A stretch of 64,000 nt of DNA from Pseudomonas viridiflava (GCF_900590755.1 NZ_UUOC01000020.1:1-64000); one strand, 5' to 3'. Shown: positions 25,821 to 36,370, counted from the first letter of the stretch. The notes: generated from the letters alone by a model not told the origin. A program made the numbers and translations.

Positions 25821-27048
25821 TCAGACTGACAGGCTCTACATCGGCGTTGGCGGTATCGCTGCCGGAGCGCTGGGGCGTAGCGGTGTGAACAACCGCGACT
25901 CGGTATTCACCTATAACCAGGGCGTAGCGGATGAGGACGCAGTCTCCTTGACCATGCCTGTGCGCCTGGAGAGCTATCACTGGGAGTTCGGGATCCATCC
26001 CCTGTTCGAGATGCACTTGCCCGAGGGGCACCTGAAAAACGAAATCATGCGGCGCTTTAGCAAATCAGTGCGTGGCTTTGACGACTTCGCACTACTGGGC
26101 ATCGTCGGCCCCTACCAGCTGGGGCGAATCAGCGTAGCCCACAGCCCCGATGACGAGTCGTTGCCTGAGATTAAACTCTCCGAACTGCTGGTCCATGACG
26201 GTGCGGAAGATCTGTTCGACAACCTGATGAAGACTTATGCCGCCTACTCCGGGGTTTCGGGCGTTCAGCCCAAGGTGTTGGTGCGAGATGCTGGCGATCA
26301 GGCTGCCGACATTGGACGAATCACCCACCGCGGCGCCACGCACCTGTTGAAGACGTTTAATGGTGAGGATTTCCCTCAACTGGCAGCCAATGAATTTTTC
26401 TGCATGCGGGCGGCGCTGCATGCCGGTTTGGCTGTGCCTGAATTCCAGTTGAGTCGTCAGGGCAAGTTACTGGTTGTGAAACGGTTCGACGTTTCCGACA
26501 AGGGCTACCTTGGGTTTGAAGATATGTGTGTGTTGTCGGGATGGGGGACGAGCAAGAAGTACGACGGCAGCTATCAGGGATGCGCGAGGCAGATCCAGTC
26601 CTACGTCACACCCTCACGGGTAACCAAGGCACTGGAAGACTTCTTCATGATGGTGGCGCTTTGTGCCGGCATCCAGAATGGCGACGGGCACTTGAAAAAC
26701 TTCGGCTTGCTCTATGAGAACTGTGCCGAAGACGCTGACATCTGGCTGGCGCCCGCTTATGACCTGGTGACGACCACCGTGTACGAGGGTAATGACATTA
26801 TGGGGTTGTTGCTGGGCGGCTCAAAAGCCTGGCCAAAGCGCAAAATGCTGGTCCAGTTCGGCCGCACCTCATGCAGTTTGACAGAGGCTCGCTGCAACGA
26901 ACTGCTCGCCAGAGTCGGCAATGGCATGAACCGGGCGATGACCGAGCTTCTGGACTATCAAAGCACCCACCCGGAGTTCGAGGTGGTAGGAGGAAAAATG
27001 GCTGCCGCCTGGGCTGCTGGGTTGGCGAGAAGTATTACACCGGCGTAA
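25813..27048 (+). CDS. hipA: HipA-family serine/threonine kinase toxin
   Basis: 411 residues. N-terminal couple_hipA-like part, then the kinase: the autophosphorylation-loop motif SGVSGVQPK at 146-154 with Ser149 matching Ser150 of E. coli HipA, ATP-site Lys180 (HLLKTF), the catalytic loop NGDGHLKN with Asp291, and the metal-binding Asp317 (APAYD). All key residues are intact, so the toxin should be active. Family members phosphorylate aminoacyl-tRNA synthetases and cause persistence. The module splits the two RutR/sigma-54 operons, and no mobile genes flank it. Confidence 0.9.
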   Translation: MSSQTDRLYIGVGGIAAGALGRSGVNNRDSVFTYNQGVADEDAVSLTMPVRLESYHWEFGIHPLFEMHLPEGHLKNEIMRRFSKSVRGFDDFALLGIVGPYQLGRISVAHSPDDESLPEIKLSELLVHDGAEDLFDNLMKTYAAYSGVSGVQPKVLVRDAGDQAADIGRITHRGATHLLKTFNGEDFPQLAANEFFCMRAALHAGLAVPEFQLSRQGKLLVVKRFDVSDKGYLGFEDMCVLSGWGTSKKYDGSYQGCARQIQSYVTPSRVTKALEDFFMMVALCAGIQNGDGHLKNFGLLYENCAEDADIWLAPAYDLVTTTVYEGNDIMGLLLGGSKAWPKRKMLVQFGRTSCSLTEARCNELLARVGNGMNRAMTELLDYQSTHPEFEVVGGKMAAAWAAGLARSITPA

Positions 27049-27105
27049 TTTTTCCAATGATTACGCCAACAGGTCAGCCGACACGGCCGTGGTGTATCCG
27101 TCATC

Positions 27106-27816
27106 TCAGACAGCCCGCGGGCGAATGCCGTTGAGGATCAGCCCCTGCAGGTTTTCCAACGTCTGGGCGAAGAATTCAGGGTCGGCGAGGGTCTTGCCGG
27201 TCACGGCATTTATCTGGCTGGCGAAATCGGCGTAGTGCTGGGTCGTGGCCCACAGGGAAAAGATCAGGTGGTGCGGTTCGACCGGCGCCAACTTGCCCGC
27301 CTCTATCCAACCTTGAATCACACTGACCTTGGCTTCGACGATATCCCGCAGCGGTTGCTCCAGTTCAGCCAGCATCAACGGCGCGCCCTGGATGATTTCC
27401 AGGCAAAACAGCCGGGATTCGGCGGGATGATCGCGGGAGAGTTCCAGCTTGACCCGGATGTATTCGCTGATCGCCTCAATCGGATCCTGCTCGGCACTGA
27501 AACCGCGCAACGGCTTGAGCCACACGTCCAGCAACTGGCGCAGCACGCTGGTATACAGCTCTTCTTTACTGGCGAAGTAATAAAGCAGATTGGTTTTGGA
27601 CACATCAGCCATGCTCGCCACCTGATCCAGGCTGGTGCCGTGCAAACCAAATCGGGAAAAGACTTCAAGCGCCGCATCAAGGATGACCGTGCGCTTGCCT
27701 TCAATCAGACGCAGACGCCGATTGACCGTCGTGGTACTGGCGGCTCGGGTGCTCTTGCCTTTCGCGGCAGGCTTGGCTTTGACGGTTTTCGCTGGAGGCT
27801 TGTTGTTCACGTTCAC
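27106..27816 (-). CDS. rutR: TetR-family regulator RutR
   Basis: 236 residues: a basic, disordered N-terminal tail of about 35 residues rich in Lys/Ala, a TetR HTH (ILDAALEVFSRFGLHGTSLD, VASMADVSKTNLLYYFASKE) and a ligand domain of the RutR/YcdC type (LFCLEIIQGAPLMLAELEQP). RutR binds uracil or thymine and controls pyrimidine and purine genes. It is divergent from rutA with about 410 bp between. A REP element follows its start on the upstream side. The long N-terminal tail is longer than in E. coli RutR. Confidence 0.92.
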   Translation of the reverse strand: MNVNNKPPAKTVKAKPAAKGKSTRAASTTTVNRRLRLIEGKRTVILDAALEVFSRFGLHGTSLDQVASMADVSKTNLLYYFASKEELYTSVLRQLLDVWLKPLRGFSAEQDPIEAISEYIRVKLELSRDHPAESRLFCLEIIQGAPLMLAELEQPLRDIVEAKVSVIQGWIEAGKLAPVEPHHLIFSLWATTQHYADFASQINAVTGKTLADPEFFAQTLENLQGLILNGIRPRAV

Positions 27817-27897
27817 GACCGGATCTATCTGGAATACCGGGGCACTTTACCTTGTGTGGTGGGGTTGGGGTAAAGCGCTGCGACGGTTGCGGTGCAC

Positions 27898-27990
27898 TGT
27901 GGGACCGGCTTTAGCCGGGAAGGCGGTATTCCAGGCGACAAATATCGGGGGGATGTACCGGCCTCTTCCCGGCTAAAGCCGGTCCCACAG
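27898..27990. repeat. BIME-like REP pair between rutR and rutA
   Basis: CTGTGGGACCGGCTTTAGCC ... GGCTAAAGCCGGTCCCACAG, full-length arms with CCGGGAAG/CTTCCCGG extensions. The arms are almost perfectly complementary. It lies upstream of both genes, an unusual place in this window, where most copies are at gene ends. Confidence 0.92.
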
Positions 27991-28066
27991 GGGATCGCAC
28001 TCCCATGCAAGACATCTTTCCCCTGCCCCATCCCCGTGCACCACGCACAAACCAAGTGCTCTAACG

Positions 28067-28082
28067 TAGACCAAATGGTCTG
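28067..28082. promoter_or_regulatory. RutR box of the rut operon
   Basis: TAGACCAAATGGTCTG matches the RutR consensus TTGACCA-NN-TGGTCAA in all ten inner positions. Centre is about 75 bp upstream of the -12 GC of the sigma-54 promoter. It also lies between rutR and rutA, so it could serve both genes. Confidence 0.82.
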
Positions 28083-28135
28083 AAACAATCACCGCATTTA
28101 CACCAACTCCTTGTTTTAAAAAGACAATCAAAAAC

Positions 28136-28151
28136 TGGCCTGCTTCATGCA
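28136..28151 (+). promoter_or_regulatory. Sigma-54 promoter of rutABCDF
   Basis: TGGCCTGCTTCATGCA keeps the GG-N10-GC frame of -24/-12 promoters, with three departures from TGGCACG-N4-TTGCW. It predicts transcription from about 28162. The E. coli rut operon is known to be NtrC/sigma-54 dependent, which supports the call. Confidence 0.72.
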
Positions 28152-28225
28152 AAACCACTTGTGTCGCGTGCTGCCGGGGTACACCGGGGCGCTATTCAAT
28201 GTCATCGCATGCAAGAGGCCTTCTC

Positions 28226-29307
<1,082 letters not shown>

Positions 29308-29308
<1 letters not shown>

Positions 29309-30036
29309 TGAATGCACCTGCCTCTGTGTCCGGCTACCTGTTGCCGGACGCCCCGGACACGGCCAAGGTATTGCCAGCTCGGCCTGAATCCCTGAGCCTG
29401 AAAGCCAGCGAAACCGCGCTGATTGTGATCGACATGCAGAACGCCTACTCGACAGCGGGCGGTTATCTGGATCTGGCGGGCTTCGATGTCAGCAGCACCG
29501 GCCCGGTCATCGCCAACATTCAAACCGCCCTGACGGCGGCGCGGGCGGCGGGCATCCAGGTGATCTTTTTCCAGAACGGCTGGGATTCGGATTATGTGGA
29601 AGCAGGCGGCCCCGGCTCGCCCAACTGGCACAAGTCCAATGCCCTGAAAACCATGCGCAAGCGCCCGGAATTGCAAGGCACGCTACTGGCAAAAGGCGGT
29701 TGGGACTACCAATTGGTGGACGAACTGCAACCCCAGCCCGGCGATATCGTGTTGCCGAAAACCCGTTACAGCGGCTTCTTCAACACCAACTTCGACAGCG
29801 TGCTGCGCAGCCGTGGCATCCGCAATCTGGTGTTCACCGGCATCGCTACCAACGTCTGCGTGGAATCGACCCTGCGGGACGGTTTCTTCCTCGAATACTT
29901 CGGCGTGGTGCTGGCCGATGCCACCCACCAGGCAGGCCCCGCGTTCGCGCAACAGGCGGCGCTGTTCAATATCGAGACGTTCTTTGGCTGGGTCTCCAGC
30001 GTCGATGAGTTCTGCAGCACTTTCCAGACTGCATAA
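29308..30036 (+). CDS. rutB: Ureidoacrylate amidohydrolase RutB
   Basis: 242-residue isochorismatase-like cysteine hydrolase that releases carbamate and 3-aminoacrylate from ureidoacrylate. The catalytic triad is visible: Asp42 (VIDMQN), Lys151 (LPKTRYSGF) and Cys184 (TNVCVEST). The non-proline cis-peptide segment GIATNVC is also present. Start overlaps the rutA stop by one base; rutC follows 24 bp later. The N-terminal 30 residues precede the fold as in E. coli RutB. Confidence 0.95.
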
Positions 30037-30060
30037 ACCCCTTACTTGAGAGAACTATCC

Positions 30061-30444
30061 ATGACCAAGAAAGCAATCATTCCGGCCGGCACCAGCAAAC
30101 CTATCGCGCCCTTCGTTCCCGGCTCCATGGCTGATGGCGTGTTGTATGTATCCGGCACCCTGCCCTTCGACAAGGACAACAACGTGGTCCACGTCGGCGA
30201 TGCCACGGCCCAGACCCGTCATGTACTGGAGACCATCAAAAGCGTGATAGAAACCGCTGGCGGCACCATGGATGACGTCACGTTCAACATGATCATGATC
30301 AAGGACTGGGCCGACTACGCCAAGGTCAACGAGGTGTATGCCGAGTACTTCGCCGGGGAAAAACCAGCCCGCTATTGCATCCAGTGCGGCCTGGTGAAAC
30401 CCGAGGCGCTGATCGAAATCGCCAGCATCGCCCATATCGGCTGA
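30061..30444 (+). CDS. rutC: 3-aminoacrylate deaminase RutC (RidA family)
   Basis: 127 residues of the YjgF/YER057c/RidA family, forming trimers that deaminate 3-aminoacrylate to malonic semialdehyde. The hallmarks are [18 protein letters not shown] (about 24-41), the conserved Arg near 107 ([10 protein letters not shown]) and Glu near 119 (PEALIEI). I start at ATG 30061 rather than the frame start 15 bp upstream, since GAGAG lies before it and the protein then begins [10 protein letters not shown] like other RutC. Confidence 0.94.
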   Translation: MTKKAIIPAGTSKPIAPFVPGSMADGVLYVSGTLPFDKDNNVVHVGDATAQTRHVLETIKSVIETAGGTMDDVTFNMIMIKDWADYAKVNEVYAEYFAGEKPARYCIQCGLVKPEALIEIASIAHIG

Positions 30445-30499
30445 GTCCGACGTTCACGTCAAATAAGCAGACGCATGAACGCCTGCACTGGAGTCTTGC

Positions 30500-31279
30500 A
30501 TGCATTATGAAATCCTCGGCAGTCAGGCCCCCGATGCGTCGACGCTGGTCTTGAGCTCCGGGCTTGGCGGTTCGGCGCGTTTCTGGGCGCCGCAATTACC
30601 GGTGCTCGAAGAACACTATCGCGTGGTGGTTTACGATCAGGCCGGCACCGGTCGCAGCCCGGCGAAGCTTGCCGAGGACTATTCGATTGCGAGCATGGCG
30701 GGCGAGCTGCTGGACCTGCTCGACAGCATCGGCGTCGAGCACTGCCATTTCATCGGTCACGCTTTGGGTGGCTTGGTAGGCCTGGAGTTGGCCCTGCAAC
30801 GTCCGCAATTGCTGCACAGCATGGTATTGATCAATGCCTGGAGCAGCCCAAACCCCCACAGCGCCCGCTGCTTTGCCGTGCGCAAGAACTTGCTGCGTGA
30901 CAGTGGCCCCGCCGCTTATGTGCAGGCCCAGGCGCTGTTTTTGTACCCCGCCGACTGGATCGCCGAACACAGCGCGCAACTGGCTGAAGATGAAGCCCAC
31001 GCGCTGGCGCACTTTCCCGAGACCGACAATCTGCTTCGACGCATTGCCGCGTTACAGGCCTTCGATATTGAAGATCGCCTGGCTAGCATCCACACCCCCA
31101 CCCTGCTGATCGCCAACCGCGACGACATGCTGGTGCCCTGGCAGCGCTCGCAGCATTTGGCCGACAACCTGACTGCCGGGAAACTGGTGTTGCTGGAATA
31201 CGGAGGCCACGCTTCAAGCGTCAGCGATGTGCAGCCATTCAACCGTGTACTGCTCGATCATCTGGCCAGCCAGGCCTGA
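30500..31279 (+). CDS. rutD: RutD, alpha/beta-hydrolase-fold protein (putative carbamate hydrolase)
   Basis: 259 residues of the alpha/beta hydrolase fold. The nucleophile elbow reads GHALGG, so Ala replaces the usual Ser; as I recall, RutD of E. coli has the same GHALG, so this is a family trait and not a local defect. The His region GGHASSVSD is near 235. RutD speeds the carbamate/aminoacrylate steps, but its chemistry is less certain than that of RutA-C. Located between rutC (55 bp) and rutF (14 bp). Confidence 0.92.
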   Translation: MHYEILGSQAPDASTLVLSSGLGGSARFWAPQLPVLEEHYRVVVYDQAGTGRSPAKLAEDYSIASMAGELLDLLDSIGVEHCHFIGHALGGLVGLELALQRPQLLHSMVLINAWSSPNPHSARCFAVRKNLLRDSGPAAYVQAQALFLYPADWIAEHSAQLAEDEAHALAHFPETDNLLRRIAALQAFDIEDRLASIHTPTLLIANRDDMLVPWQRSQHLADNLTAGKLVLLEYGGHASSVSDVQPFNRVLLDHLASQA

Positions 31280-31293
31280 ACGGAGATTTCCCC

Positions 31294-31821
31294 ATGCAAG
31301 CTTGCGAACTTCTTGCCGTGGCCCAGACGCTGCTGCCCATCCCGCAACAGGACTACCGCGATGCCATGGCCGGGCTGGCCGCGGCTGTCAATGTGATCAC
31401 CACCGATGGCGCCCATGGCCGCTGTGGTTTCACGGCCACGGCAGTGTGCAGCGTCACCGACTCACCGCCGACCTTACTGGTCTGCCTGAACCGCTCGGCG
31501 TCGGTGCATGCGGCGCTGACGGCCAATGCGACACTGTGCGTCAACACCCTGAGCTGCGACCAGCAGGCGCTGTCCAATCTGTTCGGCGGCAAAACCCCGA
31601 TGGCCGAACGTTTCGCTGCCGGGCAATGGCAAACCTGGGTGACCGGCTCGCCGGTGCTGGAAGGTGCGGCGGCTTCGTTCGATTGCCGGGTGAGCCAGAC
31701 CGTGAGCGTCGGCACCCATGACATTCTGTTCTGCGAAGTGCTGGCGTTGAGTCGCCAGAAGGATGCGCCGGGGTTGGTGTATTTCGACCGGGCTTATCAT
31801 GGGGTTGGGGTTGCGGGATGA
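31294..31821 (+). CDS. rutF: NADH:FMN reductase RutF
   Basis: 175-residue flavin reductase-like protein (HpaC/RutF type) supplying FMNH2 to RutA. Typical FMN-binding segments: [20 protein letters not shown] (about 30-49), [19 protein letters not shown] and the [16 protein letters not shown] region. The C terminus has [14 protein letters not shown]. It closes the operon: no rutE (malonic semialdehyde reductase) and no rutG (permease) follow; a REP element and an unrelated minus-strand gene come next. Confidence 0.94.
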   Translation: MQACELLAVAQTLLPIPQQDYRDAMAGLAAAVNVITTDGAHGRCGFTATAVCSVTDSPPTLLVCLNRSASVHAALTANATLCVNTLSCDQQALSNLFGGKTPMAERFAAGQWQTWVTGSPVLEGAAASFDCRVSQTVSVGTHDILFCEVLALSRQKDAPGLVYFDRAYHGVGVAG

Positions 31822-31829
31822 TTTCTTGA

Positions 31830-31903
31830 CTGTAGGAGCTGCCGCAGGCTGCGAAAGCGGTGTGTCAGGCAGACTGGTTCGCAGCCTTCGGCAGCTCCTA
31901 CAG
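31830..31903. repeat. REP-like palindrome after rutF
   Basis: CTGTAGGAGCTGCCGCAGG ... CCTTCGGCAGCTCCTACAG with inner CTGCGAA / TTCGCAG. It sits between two convergent genes and could serve as a bidirectional mRNA-end hairpin. Confidence 0.9.
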
Positions 31904-31916
31904 GTGAAACACAAAA

Positions 31917-32294
31917 TCACTCAACCCGCTTGATCGACACCACTTCGAAATATTTGTACTTCTCTTTGGCAGCCGCTTTACGGGCTTCCTGCTCGGCGTC
32001 GAAGGTGCTCAGAGTTTTGGCTTCATGGACATACAGCGTTTCCTCGCCTTCGAATTCCTTGGTCACCCGCAACGTAACCACTAGGGCTGGGGACAAACGC
32101 TTGGTTTTCGCCTTTGGCTTTGGCGCAGGCGCAGCTATCACCACCGGTTCTGGCTCAGGCTCAGGCTCGGCCACTTTTTCAGGGGCAGGCTCAAACAGGG
32201 GTTCAGGCTCGGCGGGGGCCGCTGGTGTTGCCGATGAAGGAACATCCAGACCCAGCGCACGGCGCATATCGTCTTCGGTCAACCCTGTGCTCAT
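31917..32294 (-). CDS. Hypothetical protein with Pro/Glu/Ala-rich linker
   Basis: 125 residues I cannot assign to a named family. The first 22 or so (MSTGLTEDDMRRALGLDVPS) look like a short helical motif. Residues about 23-68 are a low-complexity Pro-Glu-Ala then Lys-Pro linker. The last 55 form a compact charged domain (LSPALVVTLRVTKEFEGEET, KAAAKEKYKYFEVVSIKRVE) with an alternating beta pattern. No signal peptide or membrane segment. Codon use matches the neighbours. The linker with two ends suggests an adaptor, but that is speculation. Confidence 0.7.
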   Translation of the reverse strand: MSTGLTEDDMRRALGLDVPSSATPAAPAEPEPLFEPAPEKVAEPEPEPEPVVIAAPAPKPKAKTKRLSPALVVTLRVTKEFEGEETLYVHEAKTLSTFDAEQEARKAAAKEKYKYFEVVSIKRVE

Positions 32295-32514
32295 GTGCAG
32301 CGTTCTCTATATCAGTGATCAATGGGCGCGATGATCAACAGCCACGACGGAAAAAACAAGCCCGCGATGCACGGCGGTTCAGCAACCGCCCGCAAAGCCG
32401 CCATCTAGAGCTATCGGCCATTGGTTCGTGACAACCGCGCCCCGGTCCACTAGATTAGGCGCCCCGAAAAGACCCGTGGCTTTTCGCGCCTCAAACCTGA
32501 AATAGTGAAATTCA

Positions 32515-33207
32515 ATGCTCGATTCCCAGACAAACGAATCCGTGACCTCTTCCAAGCTGGAGTATGAAAACTCCATCGGTCTGTCCCAGCACGTGCCTCA
32601 GGCCAAGACCATCAGCGAGATGGTCCTCGATGCGTTTCAGACCGCCAAGGAAAGTGAAGAAATTCGCCAGTTGCGCGCGGCGATCCGTCAGGCCCAGGAC
32701 AACCTGGACGACGACCAGGCTTACGAGCTGATGGGCGAACTCAAGCGCCTCAAGGATGCTGAAGCTGCCGACAGCGCAGCCCTGGCCGACTTGAGCACGC
32801 AGTTCCCGATCAGCCGGATTCTGTCCAGCTATAAAGATGATCCGGCCTTTCAAGAGCTGGTCTACAGCCTGGCTCTGAAGGTGCTGAACCATACCCATCA
32901 GGCGATCAGCAACCCGAGCGCCGGCAAAAGCAAAACCGCCCGCGCCAAGAAAGAATCCGAAATCTACACCATCAGCAAGGACGGCCAGAGCGTCAGCCTG
33001 CCCCTGCGCACGCCCCGCTCCAGGCTGAACGTCGACCGAGAAGCCCTGGAGTTCCTCGGGTTTGTGTTTGTCGGCGAAGGTGACGAGGCCGAGCTGCAAA
33101 GCGAAACGTTCACCGACAGCGAAGGCACCGAGCTGCCAGTGACCCGTAAAAACATCGTGACCGCTCTGCAACAGGGCAAGGCGTTTGAGGGGTATAGCAT
33201 CGGTTGA
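32515..33207 (+). CDS. Hypothetical protein, coiled-coil plus C-terminal acidic domain
   Basis: 230 residues of unknown function. About residues 30-95 are strongly helical and charged with heptad character (SEEIRQLRAAIRQAQDNLDD, AYELMGELKRLKDAEAADSA). A Lys-rich stretch (about 138-150) separates it from a C-terminal domain with LNVDREALEFLGFVFVGEGD. No signal peptide, no transmembrane segment, no catalytic motif that I recognise. Monocistronic, followed by a REP element. The start at 32515 has no strong ribosome site. It is probably a lineage-specific Pseudomonas gene. Confidence 0.72.
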   Translation: MLDSQTNESVTSSKLEYENSIGLSQHVPQAKTISEMVLDAFQTAKESEEIRQLRAAIRQAQDNLDDDQAYELMGELKRLKDAEAADSAALADLSTQFPISRILSSYKDDPAFQELVYSLALKVLNHTHQAISNPSAGKSKTARAKKESEIYTISKDGQSVSLPLRTPRSRLNVDREALEFLGFVFVGEGDEAELQSETFTDSEGTELPVTRKNIVTALQQGKAFEGYSIG

Positions 33208-33215
33208 TGGCGTTT

Positions 33216-33307
33216 CTGTTGGAGCGAGGCTTGCCCGCGAAAAATATTGATGCGGTATACCTGAAACGCCGCGCTTGCTGATTCGCGGGCAAGCCTCGCT
33301 CCAACAG
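33216..33307. repeat. REP-like palindrome, GAGCGAGGCTTGCCCGCGAA variant
   Basis: CTGTTGGAGCGAGGCTTGCC ... GGCAAGCCTCGCTCCAACAG, stem continued by CGCGAA/TTCGCG. The outer base T replaces A of the other families and is matched on the other arm (CCAACAG), a compensated change. Partial left arm of a related form also occurs at 53106-53132. Confidence 0.9.
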
Positions 33308-33323
33308 AAGTTTACGGCTCGAA

Positions 33324-33833
33324 CTATGACGCCATCGTCGCCGCCTGATTACCACCCTGCTCTGCAATCGCTGACAACTTCTCATCCGCACCCTTTTCTT
33401 CCTGGAGGGTGTCGCCCAGCAGCTTGGCCGCGTCCTTCATGCCTAGCTGCTTAGCCATGGCGATCAACGTACCGTAAGCCGCAATCTCGTAATGCTCGAC
33501 TTTCTGGCAAGCGCCAATCAACGCCGCGTCCAGCACTTCACCTTTCTCGATTTCCTCAAGCAATTCCTTGCTCTCCTCGACCAACCCTTCCATGGCCGCG
33601 CACTTCATGCGTTTTAGCTTGAGTTCGCCCTGCTCCACTAATTGATCAATACGCTCGATCTGCCCGTAGGTTTCCTCCAGATGCGCCTCGAACGCTTCTT
33701 TCAAAAGCGGGTTGGTGGACGCCCGCGCCAGTCGGGGGAGTGCTTTGGTGATCTGCTTTTCAGCGCTGTAGACGTCTGAAAGCTCATGAATGAACAGATC
33801 GGCAACAGTCGTTCTTGTGCTTGTCTTGGCCAT
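33324..33833 (-). CDS. YciE/YciF-like ferritin-fold protein (DUF892)
   Basis: 169 residues, all-helical ferritin-like four-helix bundle of the DUF892 family: TVADLFIHELSDVYSAEKQI (9-28), LLKEAFEAHLEETYGQIERI and QKVEHYEIAAYGTLIAMAKQ place the conserved Glu/His pairs that could bind a dimetal site. Family members are stress-induced (RpoS or osmotic stress) with unclear chemistry. Monocistronic; the 285 bp upstream to the divergent chemoreceptor hold no other gene. Function in stress is family knowledge, not seen here. Confidence 0.9.
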   Translation of the reverse strand: MAKTSTRTTVADLFIHELSDVYSAEKQITKALPRLARASTNPLLKEAFEAHLEETYGQIERIDQLVEQGELKLKRMKCAAMEGLVEESKELLEEIEKGEVLDAALIGACQKVEHYEIAAYGTLIAMAKQLGMKDAAKLLGDTLQEEKGADEKLSAIAEQGGNQAATMAS

Positions 33834-34118
33834 GTCGGCACCTCATTGAAAATGATGGTAGATGGACGTGAAACCGTTGCGAAAACCACACCTGCATCAC
33901 GCAACTGTCAATGGAGTGGAGTAACGCTCCTGCCCGAGCGTTCAGGCCTTTACAGAAAAATGCCGACGAAATGCCCTAACCACCCTGTCACGCTCAAGAA
34001 CCCCAACGCCGCGCCGATAGCCGTGTACCACAAAAACAATTAGTAGCATTTGTACGTATCTGCCAAAAAAACCCCGGCATATGACCGGGTGTAAGCCAGA
34101 ACTGCAATCGGAGCGCAG

Positions 34119-36065
34119 ATGAACATCAAACAGAAACTGACGTGGGCATTCGCAGTGATCGCATGTTTGCCGATCGTTGTAGTGGCCAGCATTGTCATCA
34201 TCAATTTGCGCAGTGATGCGACCGAGGGCTTTACCGACAGCAGCGGCCGGGAAATCCGTCAGGTTGCCAATGCCATGCAATTGTTCTTCGACGGCATCAG
34301 CCAGAACGTCGAGTACCTGGTTGCCAACCCGCTACTGACGGGTGCGGGCAATGGCCTCAAGAGCTTCATGACCCCTGATCAGCAGAAAGCGCCGGAATCG
34401 GAAGCGGACAAGAACATCATTGCGCTGTTCAATCAGATGGGCGTGAGCCATCCCTCGTACTCCTACATTTCCTACGGCCTGGCCAACGGTACTTATGTGC
34501 CGTGGCCTGAAGGTCAGAAATTCGGTGACTACGACCCACGTGTGCGCCCTTGGTACAAGGCAGCCCTGGCCAACCCGGGCAAAGTGGTGCGCAGCGACGC
34601 CTATTATTGGGCGGCTGACGACGCGGTCATGGTCAACACCGGCCGCACCATCACCAATGCCCTGGGCAACCCCGGCGGCGTGGTGGGCATCGACGTGACG
34701 CTCAAGCAGCTGACCAGCATCGTCAAGCAGATCAAGCTCGGCGAAAGCGGTTACCTGATGCTTCTGGAAAAGAGCGGCAACATTCTGGTCGATCCCCGCA
34801 AGCCTGAGCACAACTTCAAGAAAATCGCCGACCTGGGCCCAGGCTACGCCGAGCTGGCCAAAGTCAGCAGTGGTCTTGTGGAAGTCGAACTCGATGGCGA
34901 ACGCTACATGGCCAACGTGTTTCCTTCCGAGCAACTGGGCTGGAACTTCATTGGCTTGATCAAACAGGATGAAGTCATGAGTTCGGCCACACGCCTGACC
35001 TGGCTGATTGCGGTGATCGCCGCTGTCCTGGCACTGGTATTCGCGATTCTCGGCGCCAGTTTCGCCTCGCTGATCGTGCGACCCATCAGCAGCGTGGCCA
35101 CCGGCCTGGAAGGTATCGCCCAGGGCGAAGGCGATCTGACCCGCAGCCTGGATGTGCGCGGCAACGATGAAACCGCCCAACTGGCCAACTGGTTCAACAA
35201 ATTCCTGGCGGCGATCCGCAACCTGATCCAGAGCATCGGTCAGGCGGCGAACAAGATTCTCGACACCTCCACCAGCTCGACCCAGGTGTCGAACAACATG
35301 GCCGACGCCGCCGAGCGTCAGCGTGAAGCGGTGGACATGGTTTCCACGGCTTTCCATGAAATGGTCGCCACCGCCAACGAAGTCGCCCGCTCCTGCAGCC
35401 AAGCCGCTGACTCGGCCGACAACGGCCAAAGGCAAGCCAGGGAAGGCCAACAGCAAATCGATGATGCGGTGTCCAGCGTTGATCAACTGAGTGCTGAAAT
35501 TTCCCAGTCGGCCACCGCCATGGTGCAGCTGGAAAAAGACAGCAACGCCATTCAGTCGATTCTCGACACCATCCGCTCCATCGCCGAACAGACCAACCTG
35601 TTGGCCCTCAACGCCGCTATCGAAGCGGCGCGTGCTGGCGAACAAGGTCGTGGTTTCGCGGTGGTGGCCGATGAAGTTCGCGCCCTGGCCAAACGTACCG
35701 CCGACTCAACGGCCGAGATCGATAACCTGCTGGGCACCCTGGCTCGTCGCACGTCGTCGGTGACGCAACAGATGAACGCCAGCCTCAACGTGTCCCAGCA
35801 ATCGGTCGAGAAAATCAGCCAGGCGCGCAGCAGCTTTGGCCTGATCCGCGAATCGGTGGACGTCATCCGCGACATGAACACCCAGATCGCCACCGCCGCT
35901 GAAGAGCAGCACCACGTGGCCGAAGACATCAACCGACACATCAGCCAGATCCATGGCGATGCGCAGTTGGTGGCCGAACTGGCGGAATCGGCACGTGCCG
36001 ACTCCCGCAGCCTGGCGGCGCTGTCCAGCGAACTGGACGGATTGGTCAAGCGTTTCAGGACCTGA
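34119..36065 (+). CDS. Methyl-accepting chemotaxis protein with dCache sensor domain
   Basis: 648 residues: TM1 near 9-29, periplasmic dCache_1 domain about 35-285, TM2 about 290-315 ([20 protein letters not shown]), HAMP, then the signalling domain with [20 protein letters not shown] and [17 protein letters not shown]. The sensor carries [12 protein letters not shown] near 138-149 and [10 protein letters not shown] near 186-195, the pattern of amine/amino-acid-binding dCache receptors such as PctA-type. An amino acid or amine ligand is therefore the best guess. No CheR pentapeptide at the C terminus. Confidence 0.92.
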   Translation: MNIKQKLTWAFAVIACLPIVVVASIVIINLRSDATEGFTDSSGREIRQVANAMQLFFDGISQNVEYLVANPLLTGAGNGLKSFMTPDQQKAPESEADKNIIALFNQMGVSHPSYSYISYGLANGTYVPWPEGQKFGDYDPRVRPWYKAALANPGKVVRSDAYYWAADDAVMVNTGRTITNALGNPGGVVGIDVTLKQLTSIVKQIKLGESGYLMLLEKSGNILVDPRKPEHNFKKIADLGPGYAELAKVSSGLVEVELDGERYMANVFPSEQLGWNFIGLIKQDEVMSSATRLTWLIAVIAAVLALVFAILGASFASLIVRPISSVATGLEGIAQGEGDLTRSLDVRGNDETAQLANWFNKFLAAIRNLIQSIGQAANKILDTSTSSTQVSNNMADAAERQREAVDMVSTAFHEMVATANEVARSCSQAADSADNGQRQAREGQQQIDDAVSSVDQLSAEISQSATAMVQLEKDSNAIQSILDTIRSIAEQTNLLALNAAIEAARAGEQGRGFAVVADEVRALAKRTADSTAEIDNLLGTLARRTSSVTQQMNASLNVSQQSVEKISQARSSFGLIRESVDVIRDMNTQIATAAEEQHHVAEDINRHISQIHGDAQLVAELAESARADSRSLAALSSELDGLVKRFRT

Positions 36066-36260
36066 TTTTCCTGCAGGAGCGCGGCTGTCTTCCTGACGCC
36101 GCGCTGTCTCGCAGCAAACACGATCCCTGTAGTAGCGACCGGGGTGGCGCTCCACCGAGCGCCGCGAGGCCGCGATGGCGGCGTATCAGACAGACCGCTA
36201 TCGCTGCCTAGCGGTGCTCATGAGCTCCCGGACCGAGGTGTGCCTGGGGAAACGCAAAAC

Positions 36261-36370
36261 CTGTAGGAGTGAGCTTGCTCGCGATAAGGCCGGAACGGCC
36301 TTCAATCAGTTCGAATTTGAATCCATTGCCAGCGCTGCGCACTGGATCGCGAGCAAGCTCACTCCTACAG
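36261..36370. repeat. REP-like palindrome, GAGTGAGCTTGCTCGCGAT variant
   Basis: Second copy of the variant seen at 4520-4610, here with a longer loop: CTGTAGGAGTGAGCTTGCTC at the left and GAGCAAGCTCACTCCTACAG at the right, 110 bp overall. Loop sequences of the two copies are unrelated while both arms are identical. Confidence 0.9.

Larger units (their letters stand above)
27817..28225. other. rutR-rutA intergenic region
   Basis: 409 bp with no gene. In order it holds the REP pair at 27898-27990, the TGCACCA half-site at 28037-28043 that resembles an NtrC half-site, the RutR box at 28067-28082, the sigma-54 promoter at 28136-28151 and a leader of about 60 nt. No separate promoter for rutR was identified with confidence. 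Confidence 0.7.

Noticed and set aside
33786-34043. 85-codon plus-strand frame before the dCache chemoreceptor
   Set aside because: Overlaps the start of the DUF892 gene on the other strand and lacks a ribosome site; composition is that of noncoding DNA.
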